A stretch of DNA of 64,000 nucleotides from Pandoraea eparura (GTDB lineage: Bacteria > Pseudomonadota > Gammaproteobacteria > Burkholderiales > Burkholderiaceae). Where the stretch lies: contig NZ_CABPSH010000001.1 of NCBI RefSeq assembly GCF_902459725.1, positions 1 through 64,000 of the forward strand, read 5' to 3'. The notes under the pieces were generated by a model, which was not told the origin of the DNA, made no database searches, and saw only the letters and a list, made by a program, of their open reading frames with translations. Of this stretch, positions 33,387 through 42,560 are shown piece by piece. The position numbers were made by a program, and so were the translations under genes. Within the stretch, counting starts at the first letter, position 1. Each line of letters starts with the position of its first letter.

Positions 33387-34664
33387 TTATTGCGTCTCCG
33401 CGTGGGAGGCCGGTCCGGCGCGCGCAGGCTCGACCGGACCGCCGTTGTCCTGGGGCTTCGCATCTCGGGACGTTGCGCGCATCGCCGTCGTGTCAGCGCT
33501 GTCCGAGGCCTCGGCCTTGACCTTGACGTGCATGCCATCGGAGAACTGCGCGACGTTCTGCACGATGACCCTCTCGCCGCCCGCCAGGCCCTCCGTGACG
33601 AGCCAATCGCGCCCGTCGATCGTATCGGCATGCACTTTCGTGTCGCGCACCGTGCCCTGTGCGTCGACCACACGCACGACGGCGCCGTTGGCCGTGCGCG
33701 TGAGCGCCTCGCGGGGCACGCGCACGATGTTCGGATTCACGGCCCCCTGCACGCGCACCTGCACGAACGCGCCGGGCAGCAACACGCCGTCGGGGTTTGG
33801 CAGCACGGCGCGCATGGCGATGGTGTCCGTGCCCGGGTCGACCGCCAGATCGGTAAAGAGCAACTTGCCGGGCAGCGTGTATTCCCGGCCGTCGGGCAAC
33901 GTCACATGCACCTGCGGCGCGGCCGATACGTCGCCGTGCTGCAACTTGCCCGCACGCAGATCGCGGGTCATGGCATACACCTCGGCGGCCGGTTGGGAGA
34001 AGTTCACGTAGATCGGATCGATCTGCTCCACGCGCGTGAGCAGCGTGGCGGCATCGAGACCGACCAGCGCCCCTTCGGTGACTTCCGCACGACGCACACG
34101 CCCGGCGATGGGCGAGACGACGCTCGTATAACCGAGATTGAGTTCCGCCTTGCGCACGTCTGCACGGGCCGCCAGCACCTCGGCACGCGCACGCGCTTCG
34201 TCCGAGCGCGACTCGGCATCTTCCCGTGCGCTGATGGCACGCGCGTCGAGCAGGCCGCGATATCGCTCGACCTTGTCGCGGGCCGAGTCGTGCTCGGCCT
34301 GGGCCTTGGCGAGTGCACCGCGCGCGGCATCCAGCGCGGCCGACAACGGTTGCGGGTCGATACGGAACAGCACGTCGCCCTTGGCGACGGTCTGCCCTTC
34401 CTGATAGCGACGCTCGATGACGACGCCCCCCGCCCGCGCGCGCACGTCGGCGCTGCGGTAGGCGGCCAGGCGGCCCGGCTGCTCGATCGTAAGGGTCTGC
34501 GCACGACGCTCAACGGTGCGCACGACCGCTTCCGACGTCGCCTCGGCGTCGTCCTTCGGATCTCGGTCGGCGCAGGCGGCGAGGACGAGAACACTGGCAA
34601 TCAGGCTGGCGGACACGCCGGTTAGCCGTCCGAAGCGAGTTTGGCAATTGATTTTCGATGACAT
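33387..34664 (-). CDS. RND periplasmic adaptor lipoprotein
   Basis: This 425-residue membrane-fusion protein has a lipobox (VLVLAAC, Cys about residue 31) and the lipoyl half-motifs VRARAGGVVIERRYQEGQTVAKGDVLFRID and TSVVSPIAGRVRRAEVTEGALV, with a coiled coil between them. The start at 34664 (MSSKINCQTRFG) gives a proper signal peptide. An in-frame ATG at 34688 is possible. A Lys/Asp/Ala-rich tail ends the protein. Confidence 0.92.
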   Translation of the reverse strand: MSSKINCQTRFGRLTGVSASLIASVLVLAACADRDPKDDAEATSEAVVRTVERRAQTLTIEQPGRLAAYRSADVRARAGGVVIERRYQEGQTVAKGDVLFRIDPQPLSAALDAARGALAKAQAEHDSARDKVERYRGLLDARAISAREDAESRSDEARARAEVLAARADVRKAELNLGYTSVVSPIAGRVRRAEVTEGALVGLDAATLLTRVEQIDPIYVNFSQPAAEVYAMTRDLRAGKLQHGDVSAAPQVHVTLPDGREYTLPGKLLFTDLAVDPGTDTIAMRAVLPNPDGVLLPGAFVQVRVQGAVNPNIVRVPREALTRTANGAVVRVVDAQGTVRDTKVHADTIDGRDWLVTEGLAGGERVIVQNVAQFSDGMHVKVKAEASDSADTTAMRATSRDAKPQDNGGPVEPARAGPASHAETQ

Positions 34665-34965
34665 GTAAGCACGTTGGATTGACGACATCCGGTCGGGGTG
34701 CCGAGACCGCGTTGGTTGTGCGGCGTCGGCCCGTGGCTGGGCCAGGAATGGGCAACCGGGGGCCCGCATCTCTTCGGGGACGCCGTAGGCGGCATGTGCG
34801 CGTTGCGCAAAGGGGTCGGTGCCCGAAACCACCGGACCGGGACATCCGGTCGTCTACCGCGTCGCCTATGTTGGCGATTCCCTCTGGCGTCCTACCTTGG
34901 AGAAGGGCGATTCTGCCGTGGAATTTCCGTTAGAAAAAGTTGGAACCTATCGATAAAATGGATGA
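34665..34965. other. intergenic region between the RND operon and its divergent LysR gene
   Basis: This 301-bp gap separates divergent genes and should hold both promoters and the LysR binding site. The translations in it are low-complexity shadows. The AT-rich part nearest the LysR gene (34921-34960) is the most likely promoter. I could not identify a clear T-N11-A box by eye. Confidence 0.5.
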
Positions 34966-35838
34966 ATGAACTGGACAATAGAGCAATTGCGCTACTTTGT
35001 GGCCGCGGCAGACGAAGGATCGATATCCGCTGCCGCCCGAAGACTCGGCAAAGCCCAGTCGGCGTTGAGTACGGCGATATCGCTGCTCGAAGCGGATTTG
35101 GGATTTGAACTATTCGATCGGAGCCGTCGTAACGCGAGACTCACCGCGCAGGGGGAGGTGATGCTGCTCGAGGCCAAAGAGTTGTTGCGCCAGACCGAGG
35201 GCTTGAATCATCGCGCGAATGCGCTGGCGTTCGGCGAGCAGCCACAGTTGTCGCTGGCGATCGACGAAGCGTTGCCGTATCAGGCCGTGAGTGAGCTGGT
35301 GCGCGATCTGGCGTACCAATTCGCTTATCTGGAACTGACGTTGCTTAACGGCACGTCGACGGAAGTGGCCGAGTATGTGGAGACGCAGCGCGCGGACATC
35401 GGCTTTCACGTGGATCGCGGCGCGATCTCGCCGGCGCTCGGGCACAAGTACGTGGGCTCGGCCGTGCAGGGAGTCTTCGTCGCGGGCGACCATCCCCTCG
35501 CCTACCGCGATCAGGTCACGCGCGGCGACCTGGCCAAGTACCGGCAGATTCTGCTGCAGATGGACGATTTCACCCCTTGGCAACTAAGTCCGTCGATCTG
35601 GCGGGCGGACAGTTCGTACGTGATCGCCAGCATGGTGGTCGACAAGCTCGGATGGGCCGTGCTGCCCCTCGATATTGCGCAGTACGAGGATCTTCACGAA
35701 CTGCGCTGCGACGATCTCGGCCTGCCGCCATTGCCCGTGCGCATGCTTTGGCGTTTTGGGCGAGAGCCCAACGACGTGATGCAATGGTGCAACGCCCGGT
35801 TTGCAGAACTGTTGCGGGCGAGTTCCGAAGTCGATTAA
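34966..35838 (+). CDS. LysR-family regulator divergent from the RND pump
   Basis: This 290-residue LysR protein has the HTH at residues 1-60 (MNWTIEQLRYFVAAADEGSISAAARRLGKAQSALSTAISLLEADLGF…) and a typical effector domain. A LysR gene facing an RND operon is commonly its regulator, as with MexT-like systems. The effector is unknown. Confidence 0.9.
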   Translation: MNWTIEQLRYFVAAADEGSISAAARRLGKAQSALSTAISLLEADLGFELFDRSRRNARLTAQGEVMLLEAKELLRQTEGLNHRANALAFGEQPQLSLAIDEALPYQAVSELVRDLAYQFAYLELTLLNGTSTEVAEYVETQRADIGFHVDRGAISPALGHKYVGSAVQGVFVAGDHPLAYRDQVTRGDLAKYRQILLQMDDFTPWQLSPSIWRADSSYVIASMVVDKLGWAVLPLDIAQYEDLHELRCDDLGLPPLPVRMLWRFGREPNDVMQWCNARFAELLRASSEVD

Positions 35839-35963
35839 ACGCGCATTCGTGTGAATTCCGGCGTCACGCTGACGGCGCGGCGGATGGGTACTCGATTCCC
35901 GTGAAATGGCGATGGCCGGTCGTTCCCAAGGCTGGCGTGTCGCGACTTTTCGTCGCGAACCGC

Positions 35964-36422
35964 CTACCGGGGCGACGCGCGATGACGGGCGAGGAAACGA
36001 TCGAGTTGTGCGGCGAACGATTTGCTGTCGCGCGGGCTGAAGGGGGCGGGACCCCCGGTCTCGATGCCCGCGTTTCGCAGTTGGTCCATCATGTCGCGAA
36101 CGCTCAGGCGTTCCTCGATGTTTTCTCGCGTGAACCAATTCCCGCGCGGATCGAGCGCCAGCCCCCCCTTGTTGAGCACCGAGGCGGCAAGCGGGATGTC
36201 TGCGGTAATCACCAAATCGCCCAGGACGACAAGCTCGACGATGCGGGTATCGGCCACATCGAAGCCCGCCGGCACCTGAATTGCTTTGATGAACGGCGAC
36301 GGCGGCGTGCGCAGGAATTGGTTCGCGACCAGCGTCACCAGAACTTCCTCGCGTCGCGCGGCCCGGAACAATATCTCCTTGACGGCGAAGGGACAGGCGT
36401 CAGCGTCGACGAAAACTTGCAT
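35964..36422 (-). CDS. yaiI: UPF0178 / YaiI-YqxD family protein (DUF188)
   Basis: This 152-residue protein has the PIN-like DUF188 signature MQVFVDADACPFAVKEILFRAA, followed by VVLGDLVITADIPLAASVLNKGG and DPRGNWFT. Length matches E. coli YaiI (152 aa). The conserved Asp residues suggest a nuclease-like fold, but no activity is known. It is monocistronic. The 204-bp gap to 36626 holds nothing I recognise. Confidence 0.93.
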   Translation of the reverse strand: MQVFVDADACPFAVKEILFRAARREEVLVTLVANQFLRTPPSPFIKAIQVPAGFDVADTRIVELVVLGDLVITADIPLAASVLNKGGLALDPRGNWFTRENIEERLSVRDMMDQLRNAGIETGGPAPFSPRDSKSFAAQLDRFLARHRASPR

Positions 36423-36626
36423 GGGAGGGGCATTCCGGGGGAGTCAAAGACCTTCCATCATATGCCAATCGTCGGCTTCCCCATGCGCAGCGGCGTGATG
36501 GCCGCCCCACGGACACGACCTCGTCGCAAGTCGCACGATGCACGACGCACGACGCTCATGCGCACCTCGGCAAGGTGGATCTCGCTCGCATCGCACGCGT
36601 CACGACCTATCTCGCCCCGTCCGGCC

Positions 36627-37400
36627 TCAGCCCGTATCGCCGCCGGCGACAGGCAACACGGTGCCGGTGATGTATCCGGCGTCATCGGAGGCCAGGAAAA
36701 GAATGGGGGCGACTTGCTCGTCGAGGGTGCCGTAGCGCTTGACGAACGTCGATTCGGTTACCTGTGCGACCGCCTCGTTCATCCACGCGATCTCTTGATC
36801 GCTATCGCCAGCGGCATTACGCGGGATGCGGCGGGGCGGCGCCGTGGTGCCCCCCGGCGCGGTCGCCGCGACGCGGATATTGTGTTCGGCGTATTCCATC
36901 GCCAGCGATTGCGTGATGGCGTTCACCCCGCCCTTCGCCGCGGAATACGGCACGCGTCGAATGCCCCGCGTCGCATTCGACGAGACGTTGACGATCGTGC
37001 CGCCGCCGCGCTTGAGCAGGTAAGGCAGCACCGCGTGGCAGGTGTAGAGCGTTGGCATCAGCGAGCGGCGAATCTCCGCGTCGATCTGCGCCGGCTCGAA
37101 CTCGGCGAACGGACGCATGCGAATCGCCCCGCCCACGCCGTTGATCAGAATGTCGATGCCCCCGAAGCGTTCGTTGGCGAACGCCATGGCCGCGGCAGCG
37201 CCTTCATAGGTCTCGAGATCGGCGACGAATCCTGCCGACTCGCCGGCCGCTTCGGCCGCCACTTCGGCAACGAATTCCGCACGATCCACAAAGACCACAC
37301 GCGCCCCTTCGGCCGCCGCGCGCAGCGCAACCCCGCGACCGATGCCTTGGGCCGCGCCGGTCACGACCATGACCTTGCCGGCAAATCTTGGCGTCGTCAT
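36627..37400 (-). CDS. benD: cis-1,2-dihydroxycyclohexa-3,5-diene-1-carboxylate dehydrogenase
   Basis: This 257-residue SDR has VTGAAQGIGRGVA, INGVGGAI (NNAG replaced by NGVG, as in BenD/XylL) and the YSAAK catalytic motif. It rearomatises the benzoate diol to catechol with loss of CO2. Its start overlaps the benC stop by four bases. It is the last gene of catA-benABCD. Confidence 0.93.
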   Translation of the reverse strand: MTTPRFAGKVMVVTGAAQGIGRGVALRAAAEGARVVFVDRAEFVAEVAAEAAGESAGFVADLETYEGAAAAMAFANERFGGIDILINGVGGAIRMRPFAEFEPAQIDAEIRRSLMPTLYTCHAVLPYLLKRGGGTIVNVSSNATRGIRRVPYSAAKGGVNAITQSLAMEYAEHNIRVAATAPGGTTAPPRRIPRNAAGDSDQEIAWMNEAVAQVTESTFVKRYGTLDEQVAPILFLASDDAGYITGTVLPVAGGDTG

Positions 37401-38419
37401 GCGTTCACCGTGGCAGCGTTGGGTGTGAATTTCTCGTAATGAAAGCTGTTGGGCTTCACGCCGTTGTCATCGAAGTATTTGCGCACGGCGTCGACCATCG
37501 GCGGCGGTCCGCACAAATAGACGTCGACGTTGCCGTCGTTGAGCGCGTCCGCCGGGATATGTTGCGTCGCCCAGCCCGTGCGCGGATGCTTCGATTCGGC
37601 GTCCGCCACCACCGTCGCATAGCTGAAGTTCGGCAGCTTGGCCGTGTAAGCCTCGATCGCCTCGACCTGGACCAGATCGAGATCGCGCGTCACGCCGTAG
37701 ATCAGATGCACGCGCTGTTGCGACGACGTGCGCGCAAGGACTTCGAGCATCGACAGGAACGGCGCCAGCCCCGTGCCGCCCGCGAGGAACAGCAACGGGC
37801 GCTCGACGGCGCGCAGATAGAAGCTGCCGAGCGGGCCGGTCATCTCGACCGCATTACCGGGTTGCGCATGATCGAGCCACGAACTCATGGCCCCGCCCGC
37901 AATCTTCTTGATGAGAAAGCCGATACGCGACTCGCCCGGCGCGGACGAGAACGAATACGAGCGACGCACACCGCTACCGGGCACATCGATGTTGACGTAC
38001 TGGCCGGGCAGGAACACGGGCGCGGCGGCGCCCACATCGAGTTCGAGCACGACCGCCGCGTCGTTGTGCGTCTCGACCTTGGTGACGGTCGCGGCAAATC
38101 GGCTCTGCTCGGTCTTGCACGCCGTGGACGACGCCGGCACCGCAATCACGCAATCGCTCTGCGGCACCATCTGGCAAGTGAGGACGAGGCCGCTGTCCTT
38201 CTCGTCCGCGCTCAGGGCGTCTTCGATGTAGTCGTCGCCCATGTCGTAACTGCCGCTCTCGGCACGGCACTTGCACGTACCGCAGACACCGTCGGAGCAA
38301 TCCATCGGCAGATTGATCTTGGCACGGAAGGCGGCGTCGAGCACCTTTTCGCCGGCCTTGCATTCGACGAAGCGGGTCACCCCGTCTTCGAAATTGAGCG
38401 CTACGTTATAGCTGGACAT
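37397..38419 (-). CDS. benC: benzoate 1,2-dioxygenase reductase component
   Basis: This 340-residue protein has an N-terminal plant-type [2Fe-2S] ferredoxin (CSDGVCGTCKCRAESG, then LTCQ), an FAD domain (RSYSFSSAPGESRIGFL) and an NADH domain (LFLAGGTGLAPFLSML and YLCGPPPMVDAVR). It feeds electrons to BenAB. The start at 38419 (MSSYNVALNFEDG) has GAGGAG upstream. Confidence 0.95.
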   Translation of the reverse strand: MSSYNVALNFEDGVTRFVECKAGEKVLDAAFRAKINLPMDCSDGVCGTCKCRAESGSYDMGDDYIEDALSADEKDSGLVLTCQMVPQSDCVIAVPASSTACKTEQSRFAATVTKVETHNDAAVVLELDVGAAAPVFLPGQYVNIDVPGSGVRRSYSFSSAPGESRIGFLIKKIAGGAMSSWLDHAQPGNAVEMTGPLGSFYLRAVERPLLFLAGGTGLAPFLSMLEVLARTSSQQRVHLIYGVTRDLDLVQVEAIEAYTAKLPNFSYATVVADAESKHPRTGWATQHIPADALNDGNVDVYLCGPPPMVDAVRKYFDDNGVKPNSFHYEKFTPNAATVNA

Positions 38420-38459
38420 ATAGCCTCCTCGACTCCCAGTCCTGATGCGATACACAACG

Positions 38460-38948
38460 TCAAACGTGATAAACGTCGAGTACCTGACGGATATAGTCGT
38501 TCTTCAAAACGATCTTCTTGTTGGCGATCAACAGCGCATCGCCAGCCTGGCGCAACGTGACGAACATCGTGCCGAAGAATTGATCGGTCACCTTGTAGCG
38601 ATGGCTGAGCGTGCTGAAGTTGTAGCGCACGTCGACTTCGTCGTCGCGCTGGGCCAGCACCTCCACATTCGCGACGGTATGCGCGGTGCGGGGCTCCGGC
38701 ATCGACGCACTGCTGCGCTCGGTCTTGATGCGGAACACGCGATCCTCCAACCCGCCACGGTCCGGGTAGTACATCAGCGATATCTGGCTCTGCGGGTCAT
38801 CGGTCAGTCGATCGTCGTCGTCCCACGCCGGCATCCAGTACTTGACGTCCGTGGCATAGCAGGCCAGCCACTCATCCCACTGACGGTCGTCGAGCAGACG
38901 AGCTTCGCGATACAGCGTGGCGCAAATCGTTGCGTAATCGAAGCTCAT
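38460..38948 (-). CDS. benB: benzoate 1,2-dioxygenase small (beta) subunit
   Basis: This 162-residue NTF2-fold subunit has the ring-hydroxylating beta-subunit pattern: [31 protein letters not shown], then the C-terminal [14 protein letters not shown]. The ATG at 38948 overlaps the benA stop by four bases. It associates with BenA. Confidence 0.95.
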   Translation of the reverse strand: MSFDYATICATLYREARLLDDRQWDEWLACYATDVKYWMPAWDDDDRLTDDPQSQISLMYYPDRGGLEDRVFRIKTERSSASMPEPRTAHTVANVEVLAQRDDEVDVRYNFSTLSHRYKVTDQFFGTMFVTLRQAGDALLIANKKIVLKNDYIRQVLDVYHV

Positions 38949-40303
38949 GCCGTGGCCTCCGCCTGTTCTTTTTTGAGGGCGTCGCGCATCACGTCGACCC
39001 AATATTCGTGCTGGCAGACGAACAACCCTTCGTCTTCGCTGCGCTCGCCGGACAGGCGCGGTGTCAGGCCCATCTTGCGGGCGTTGTCGTCCGGTCCGTC
39101 AATCCACAGCGGCGCGCCGCGCGACAGGTCGTTCCACAGCGCCGTGGTGCCGGCATACCCCGCCTGGCAGGCACGGAATTCTTCGAGATCGTCCGCCGTG
39201 CCCATGCCCGTAACGTTGAAGAAATCCTCGTACTGGCGGATGCGGTGGGCGCGCACTTCGGCACTCTCGCCCTTCGGGGCGAAGCAGAAGATCGAGACTT
39301 CCGTCTGGTCGACGCTGAGCGGGCGCACCACGCGAATCTGCGTGCTGAACTGGTCCATCAGGAACACGTTCGGGTAAAGGCAGAGGTTGCGCGTCTGGTT
39401 GACGATGAAATCGGCCTTGACGTCGCCGACGCGGGCCCTGATCTCGTCACGATGCGCGTACACGGGGCGAACTTCCGGATTCATCGTGTTGGTCCACAAC
39501 AGGATGTGGCCATGATCAAAGCCATAGACGCCCGCCACCGACTTGCTCCAGCTGTTGGCGTCGACGGCCTTCGTGCCCTCGTCCTTGCGTCGGCCCATCG
39601 TGGCCGCGTAGTTCCAGTGAACGGTGCTGACGTGATACCCGTCGCAGCCGTTTTCCATCTGCATCTTCCAGTTGCCGTCATAGACGTACGAGGAATTGCC
39701 GCGCACGACTTCCAGCCCTTGCGGCGCCTGGTCGACGATCTGGTCGATGATCACGCGGGTCTCGCCGAGGTAGTCCGCGAGCGACATCGAATCGGGATTG
39801 AGGCTGCCGAACAGGAAGCCGCGGTAGGTCTCGAAGCGCGCGACCTTGCGCAGATCATGCGAGCCGTGCGTATTGAATTGCACTGGGTACTGCGTGGTCT
39901 TCTCTTCCTTCACCTTGAGCAGCTTGCCGGTGTTGGAGAACGTCCATCCGTGGAACGGGCATGTGAAGCTCCCCTTGTTACCGTGCTTTCGACGGCACAG
40001 CATGGCCCCCTTGTGCGCGCAGGCATTGATGACCGCGTGCAGCTCACCGTTCTTGTCGCGCGTGACGACCACGGGCTGGCGTCCGATCCACGTCGTGTAG
40101 TAGTCGTTGTTGTTCGGGATCTGGCTTTCATGGGCCAGATAGACCCAGTTGCTCTCGAAGATGTGCTTCATCTCGAGTTCGAACAACTCGGCGTTGGTAA
40201 AGATGTCGCGACGGCAGCGGAAGACGCCGGCCTGCTTGTCGTCCTGGACGGCCGTATCGAGCAGCGCGTCCAGCGGCGAGCGGTTTTGGGTGATGGAGGA
40301 CAT
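38945..40303 (-). CDS. benA: benzoate 1,2-dioxygenase large (alpha) subunit
   Basis: This 452-residue oxygenase has Rieske ligands CAHKGAM and CPFHGW (about residues 95-120) and the mononuclear iron site [13 protein letters not shown]. It converts benzoate to the cis-diol. It follows catA by about 107 bases on the same strand, so catA-benABCD may be one operon. The gap contains only half of an ATAC-N7-GTAT site. Confidence 0.96.
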   Translation of the reverse strand: MSSITQNRSPLDALLDTAVQDDKQAGVFRCRRDIFTNAELFELEMKHIFESNWVYLAHESQIPNNNDYYTTWIGRQPVVVTRDKNGELHAVINACAHKGAMLCRRKHGNKGSFTCPFHGWTFSNTGKLLKVKEEKTTQYPVQFNTHGSHDLRKVARFETYRGFLFGSLNPDSMSLADYLGETRVIIDQIVDQAPQGLEVVRGNSSYVYDGNWKMQMENGCDGYHVSTVHWNYAATMGRRKDEGTKAVDANSWSKSVAGVYGFDHGHILLWTNTMNPEVRPVYAHRDEIRARVGDVKADFIVNQTRNLCLYPNVFLMDQFSTQIRVVRPLSVDQTEVSIFCFAPKGESAEVRAHRIRQYEDFFNVTGMGTADDLEEFRACQAGYAGTTALWNDLSRGAPLWIDGPDDNARKMGLTPRLSGERSEDEGLFVCQHEYWVDVMRDALKKEQAEATA

Positions 40304-40410
40304 GGGGGCTCTCCCCGCGCGCGCTCCCGCCAGGGAGCCATCGCGTCGGTATCAAAGGTGGAACGATGAGATGGGCGGCTGCGAACGGGCGCCGCCGCCG
40401 GGGCGCGCGG

Positions 40411-41346
40411 TTATGCCGACGCCGAGGCACGCAGGCGCTGGACGATCTGGTTGTCCTTGCCGTGCATGAGCGGGCTCAACTGGATATCGAATTCGATTTC
40501 CTTGTAGGTGTCCGCCTTCAGGCCGAGCGCAGCGCCGCCAGTCTTCTCGACCACGTGCGGAATCAGGTCCTCGCGCGTGGCGTAGGCGAAGTCGTCCCAG
40601 ATCAGCGGATCGCCCTCGATGTTGATTTGCGTCGTGAGCTTGCGGTGCTGCTCGCTGGTCACGAAAAAGTGCACGTGCGCCGGACGGTTGCCGTGACGGG
40701 CCAGCGCGTCGAGCAGTTGCTGCGTGGCGCCCTGTGGCGGGCAACCGTAGCCCACCGGCATCAGCGTGCGGAATTCGTACGTGCCTTGCGCATCGGTGCG
40801 CACGGCACCGCGCAGATTGAACGGCGATTGCGCGCCGGTCGGATCGAAGTGCGAATAGAAGCCGTTCGAGTTGGCGTGCCAGCACTCGACGACAGCGCTC
40901 GCCACCGGTTGTCCGTCAGGGCCGGTCACCTTGCCGCGAATCACCAGCGGGCCTGCGTCGGCATCCGCATCGAGGTCGATCTTCGACACCGCGTCGCGCA
41001 GCGGCGCGCCGGCGACATAGAGCGGGCCTTCGATGGTGCGAGGCGTGCCGCCGTCAATCTCGGCGGCCCGGTCCTCGGCGTCCATGCGCACGTCGAGATA
41101 CTTCTCCAGACCGAGGCCGGCGGCCAGAAGCGCCGCCTCGCCGTCCTGGCCCAGTTTGTTGAAATAGTTGACGCCGGCCCAGATCTCATCCGGCGTGATG
41201 TCGAGGTCGTCGATCGCCTTGAAAAGGTCGCTCAGCAAGCGATGGACGATCTGCTTGGTGCGTGCATCGCCGGCCTGATTTCCGAGATTGGCAGCGGCGC
41301 TCAACAGCGCTTGCACTTCGCTCGTGTCGAATACTTTCACGCTCAT
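40411..41346 (-). CDS. catA: catechol 1,2-dioxygenase
   Basis: This 311-residue intradiol dioxygenase has the N-terminal linker helices (KQIVHRLLSDLFKAIDDLDITPDEIWAG). The Fe(III) ligands are Tyr in GFYSHF, Tyr in PVGYGCP, and two His in RPAHVHFF. It cleaves catechol to cis,cis-muconate. An ATAC-N7-GTAT site lies upstream at 41410-41424. It starts the leftward ben gene run. Confidence 0.96.
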   Translation of the reverse strand: MSVKVFDTSEVQALLSAAANLGNQAGDARTKQIVHRLLSDLFKAIDDLDITPDEIWAGVNYFNKLGQDGEAALLAAGLGLEKYLDVRMDAEDRAAEIDGGTPRTIEGPLYVAGAPLRDAVSKIDLDADADAGPLVIRGKVTGPDGQPVASAVVECWHANSNGFYSHFDPTGAQSPFNLRGAVRTDAQGTYEFRTLMPVGYGCPPQGATQQLLDALARHGNRPAHVHFFVTSEQHRKLTTQINIEGDPLIWDDFAYATREDLIPHVVEKTGGAALGLKADTYKEIEFDIQLSPLMHGKDNQIVQRLRASASA

Positions 41347-41409
41347 GTCTTCTCCTACCTCTATGCGAATTTCGCTGGGGTTAACCCTCGCACCAAGCCG
41401 TCTTCGTCC

Positions 41410-41424
41410 ATACGCGATAGGTAT
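41410..41424. promoter_or_regulatory. CatR/BenM-type site upstream of catA
   Basis: ATAC-GCGATAG-GTAT is an exact match to the ATAC-N7-GTAT recognition site of BenM/CatM-type LysR regulators. It is about 64 bp upstream of catA and lies between catA and the divergent catR. Confidence 0.75.
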
Positions 41425-41504
41425 AATCGAGCACTGATGCAGAGCATGAAGTCAGGATAATGACGGGGTATAGCACCGTCCAACACCGATTTAGTATCGG
41501 CGCG

Positions 41505-41519
41505 ATATCCGAAAGGTAT
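41505..41519. promoter_or_regulatory. near-consensus CatR site at the catR start
   Basis: ATAT-CCGAAAG-GTAT differs from ATAC-N7-GTAT at one position and ends three bases before the catR ATG. It could mediate autorepression of catR. Confidence 0.45.
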
Positions 41520-41522
41520 GAA

Positions 41523-42455
41523 ATGAATATTGAGTTGCGTCATATGCGCTACTTCGTGGCGGTTGCGGAAGAACGCAACTTCACGCGCGCCGCCGCACGG
41601 CTGCATATCGCGCAGCCGCCGCTCAGTCGCCAGATCCAGCAACTCGAAGCGTTGCTTGGCGTGCAACTGTTCGAGCGCGATTCGCGTCCGCTCAAGCTGA
41701 CCGACACTGGGCGCTTCTTCTATTCGCACGCGGTGCAGTTGCTCGCGCAAACCTCCGAACTCGAATCGATGACGCGGCGGGTGGGCAAGATCGATCGCAG
41801 CCTCTCGGTCGGGTTTGTCGGATCGACGCTCTACGGCATGCTGCCGAAGATCATCCGGCGTTTTCGTGAAGAGAACAGCACGGTTGCGCTGAGTCTGCAC
41901 GAGATGTCGACGATGGATCAGATCCAGGCCCTCAAGGAAGGCCGCATCGATGTCGGCTTCGGACGCATTCGTCACGAGGACCCGAGCATTCGTCGCGTGG
42001 TGCTGCGCGAGGAGCGCATGATCGTCGCCCTGCCGCTCGGCCATCCGCTGATCGATAGCAAACCCGTGCTGTCGCTGCACGACCTCGTGCCCGAGACGCT
42101 GATCATCTTTCCCCAGGCCCCGCGTCCCAGCTTCGCCGATCAGGTGCTGGCCGTCTTCCACGATCGCGCGCTCAAGCCGGAGCGTGTGTACGAGACGCGC
42201 GAATTGCAGATTGCCCTCGGACTGGTCGCTGCCGGCGAAGGCATCGCGATCGTGCCGCGCAGCGTCAACGGCCTCAAACGCGACGACGTTGCCTACAAGG
42301 AACTCGACGATCCCAACCTCGTGTCGCCGATCATCCTGAGCATGCGCTTGCTCGACGAGTCGCCCGATATTCGCGCCATGCTCGAATTGATCTACGACCT
42401 TTACGTCGAGGGGAACATGGAGCATCTTCCGCCTTCGGACCTCGGCTCACCATAA
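41523..42455 (+). CDS. catR: CatR/BenM-type LysR activator
   Basis: This 310-residue LysR protein starts MNIELRHMRYFVAVAEERNFTRAAARLHIAQPPLSRQIQQLE…, the CatM/BenM/CatR signature with RLHIAQPPLSRQI. It should respond to muconate. An in-frame start at 41460 adds 21 residues with no family resemblance, so 41523 is preferred. It is divergent from catA and upstream of catB, with matching sites at both. Confidence 0.93.
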   Translation: MNIELRHMRYFVAVAEERNFTRAAARLHIAQPPLSRQIQQLEALLGVQLFERDSRPLKLTDTGRFFYSHAVQLLAQTSELESMTRRVGKIDRSLSVGFVGSTLYGMLPKIIRRFREENSTVALSLHEMSTMDQIQALKEGRIDVGFGRIRHEDPSIRRVVLREERMIVALPLGHPLIDSKPVLSLHDLVPETLIIFPQAPRPSFADQVLAVFHDRALKPERVYETRELQIALGLVAAGEGIAIVPRSVNGLKRDDVAYKELDDPNLVSPIILSMRLLDESPDIRAMLELIYDLYVEGNMEHLPPSDLGSP

Positions 42456-42463
42456 TCGACACC

Positions 42464-42478
42464 ATACCCGGCAGGTAT
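42464..42478. promoter_or_regulatory. CatR-type site upstream of catB
   Basis: ATAC-CCGGCAG-GTAT is an exact ATAC-N7-GTAT match 83 bp before the catB start. A second, less regular GTAT-N7-GTAT element overlaps the catB start region (about 42548-42562). Two sites of unequal quality fit the usual recognition/activation pair. Confidence 0.7.
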
Positions 42479-42560
42479 TGAACGAGACGTCATCGGTCTT
42501 GGACAGGGGCATAACGCGGCTTGCATACTGCGAATCACTGTCCAACTGTATCTCCCGGGT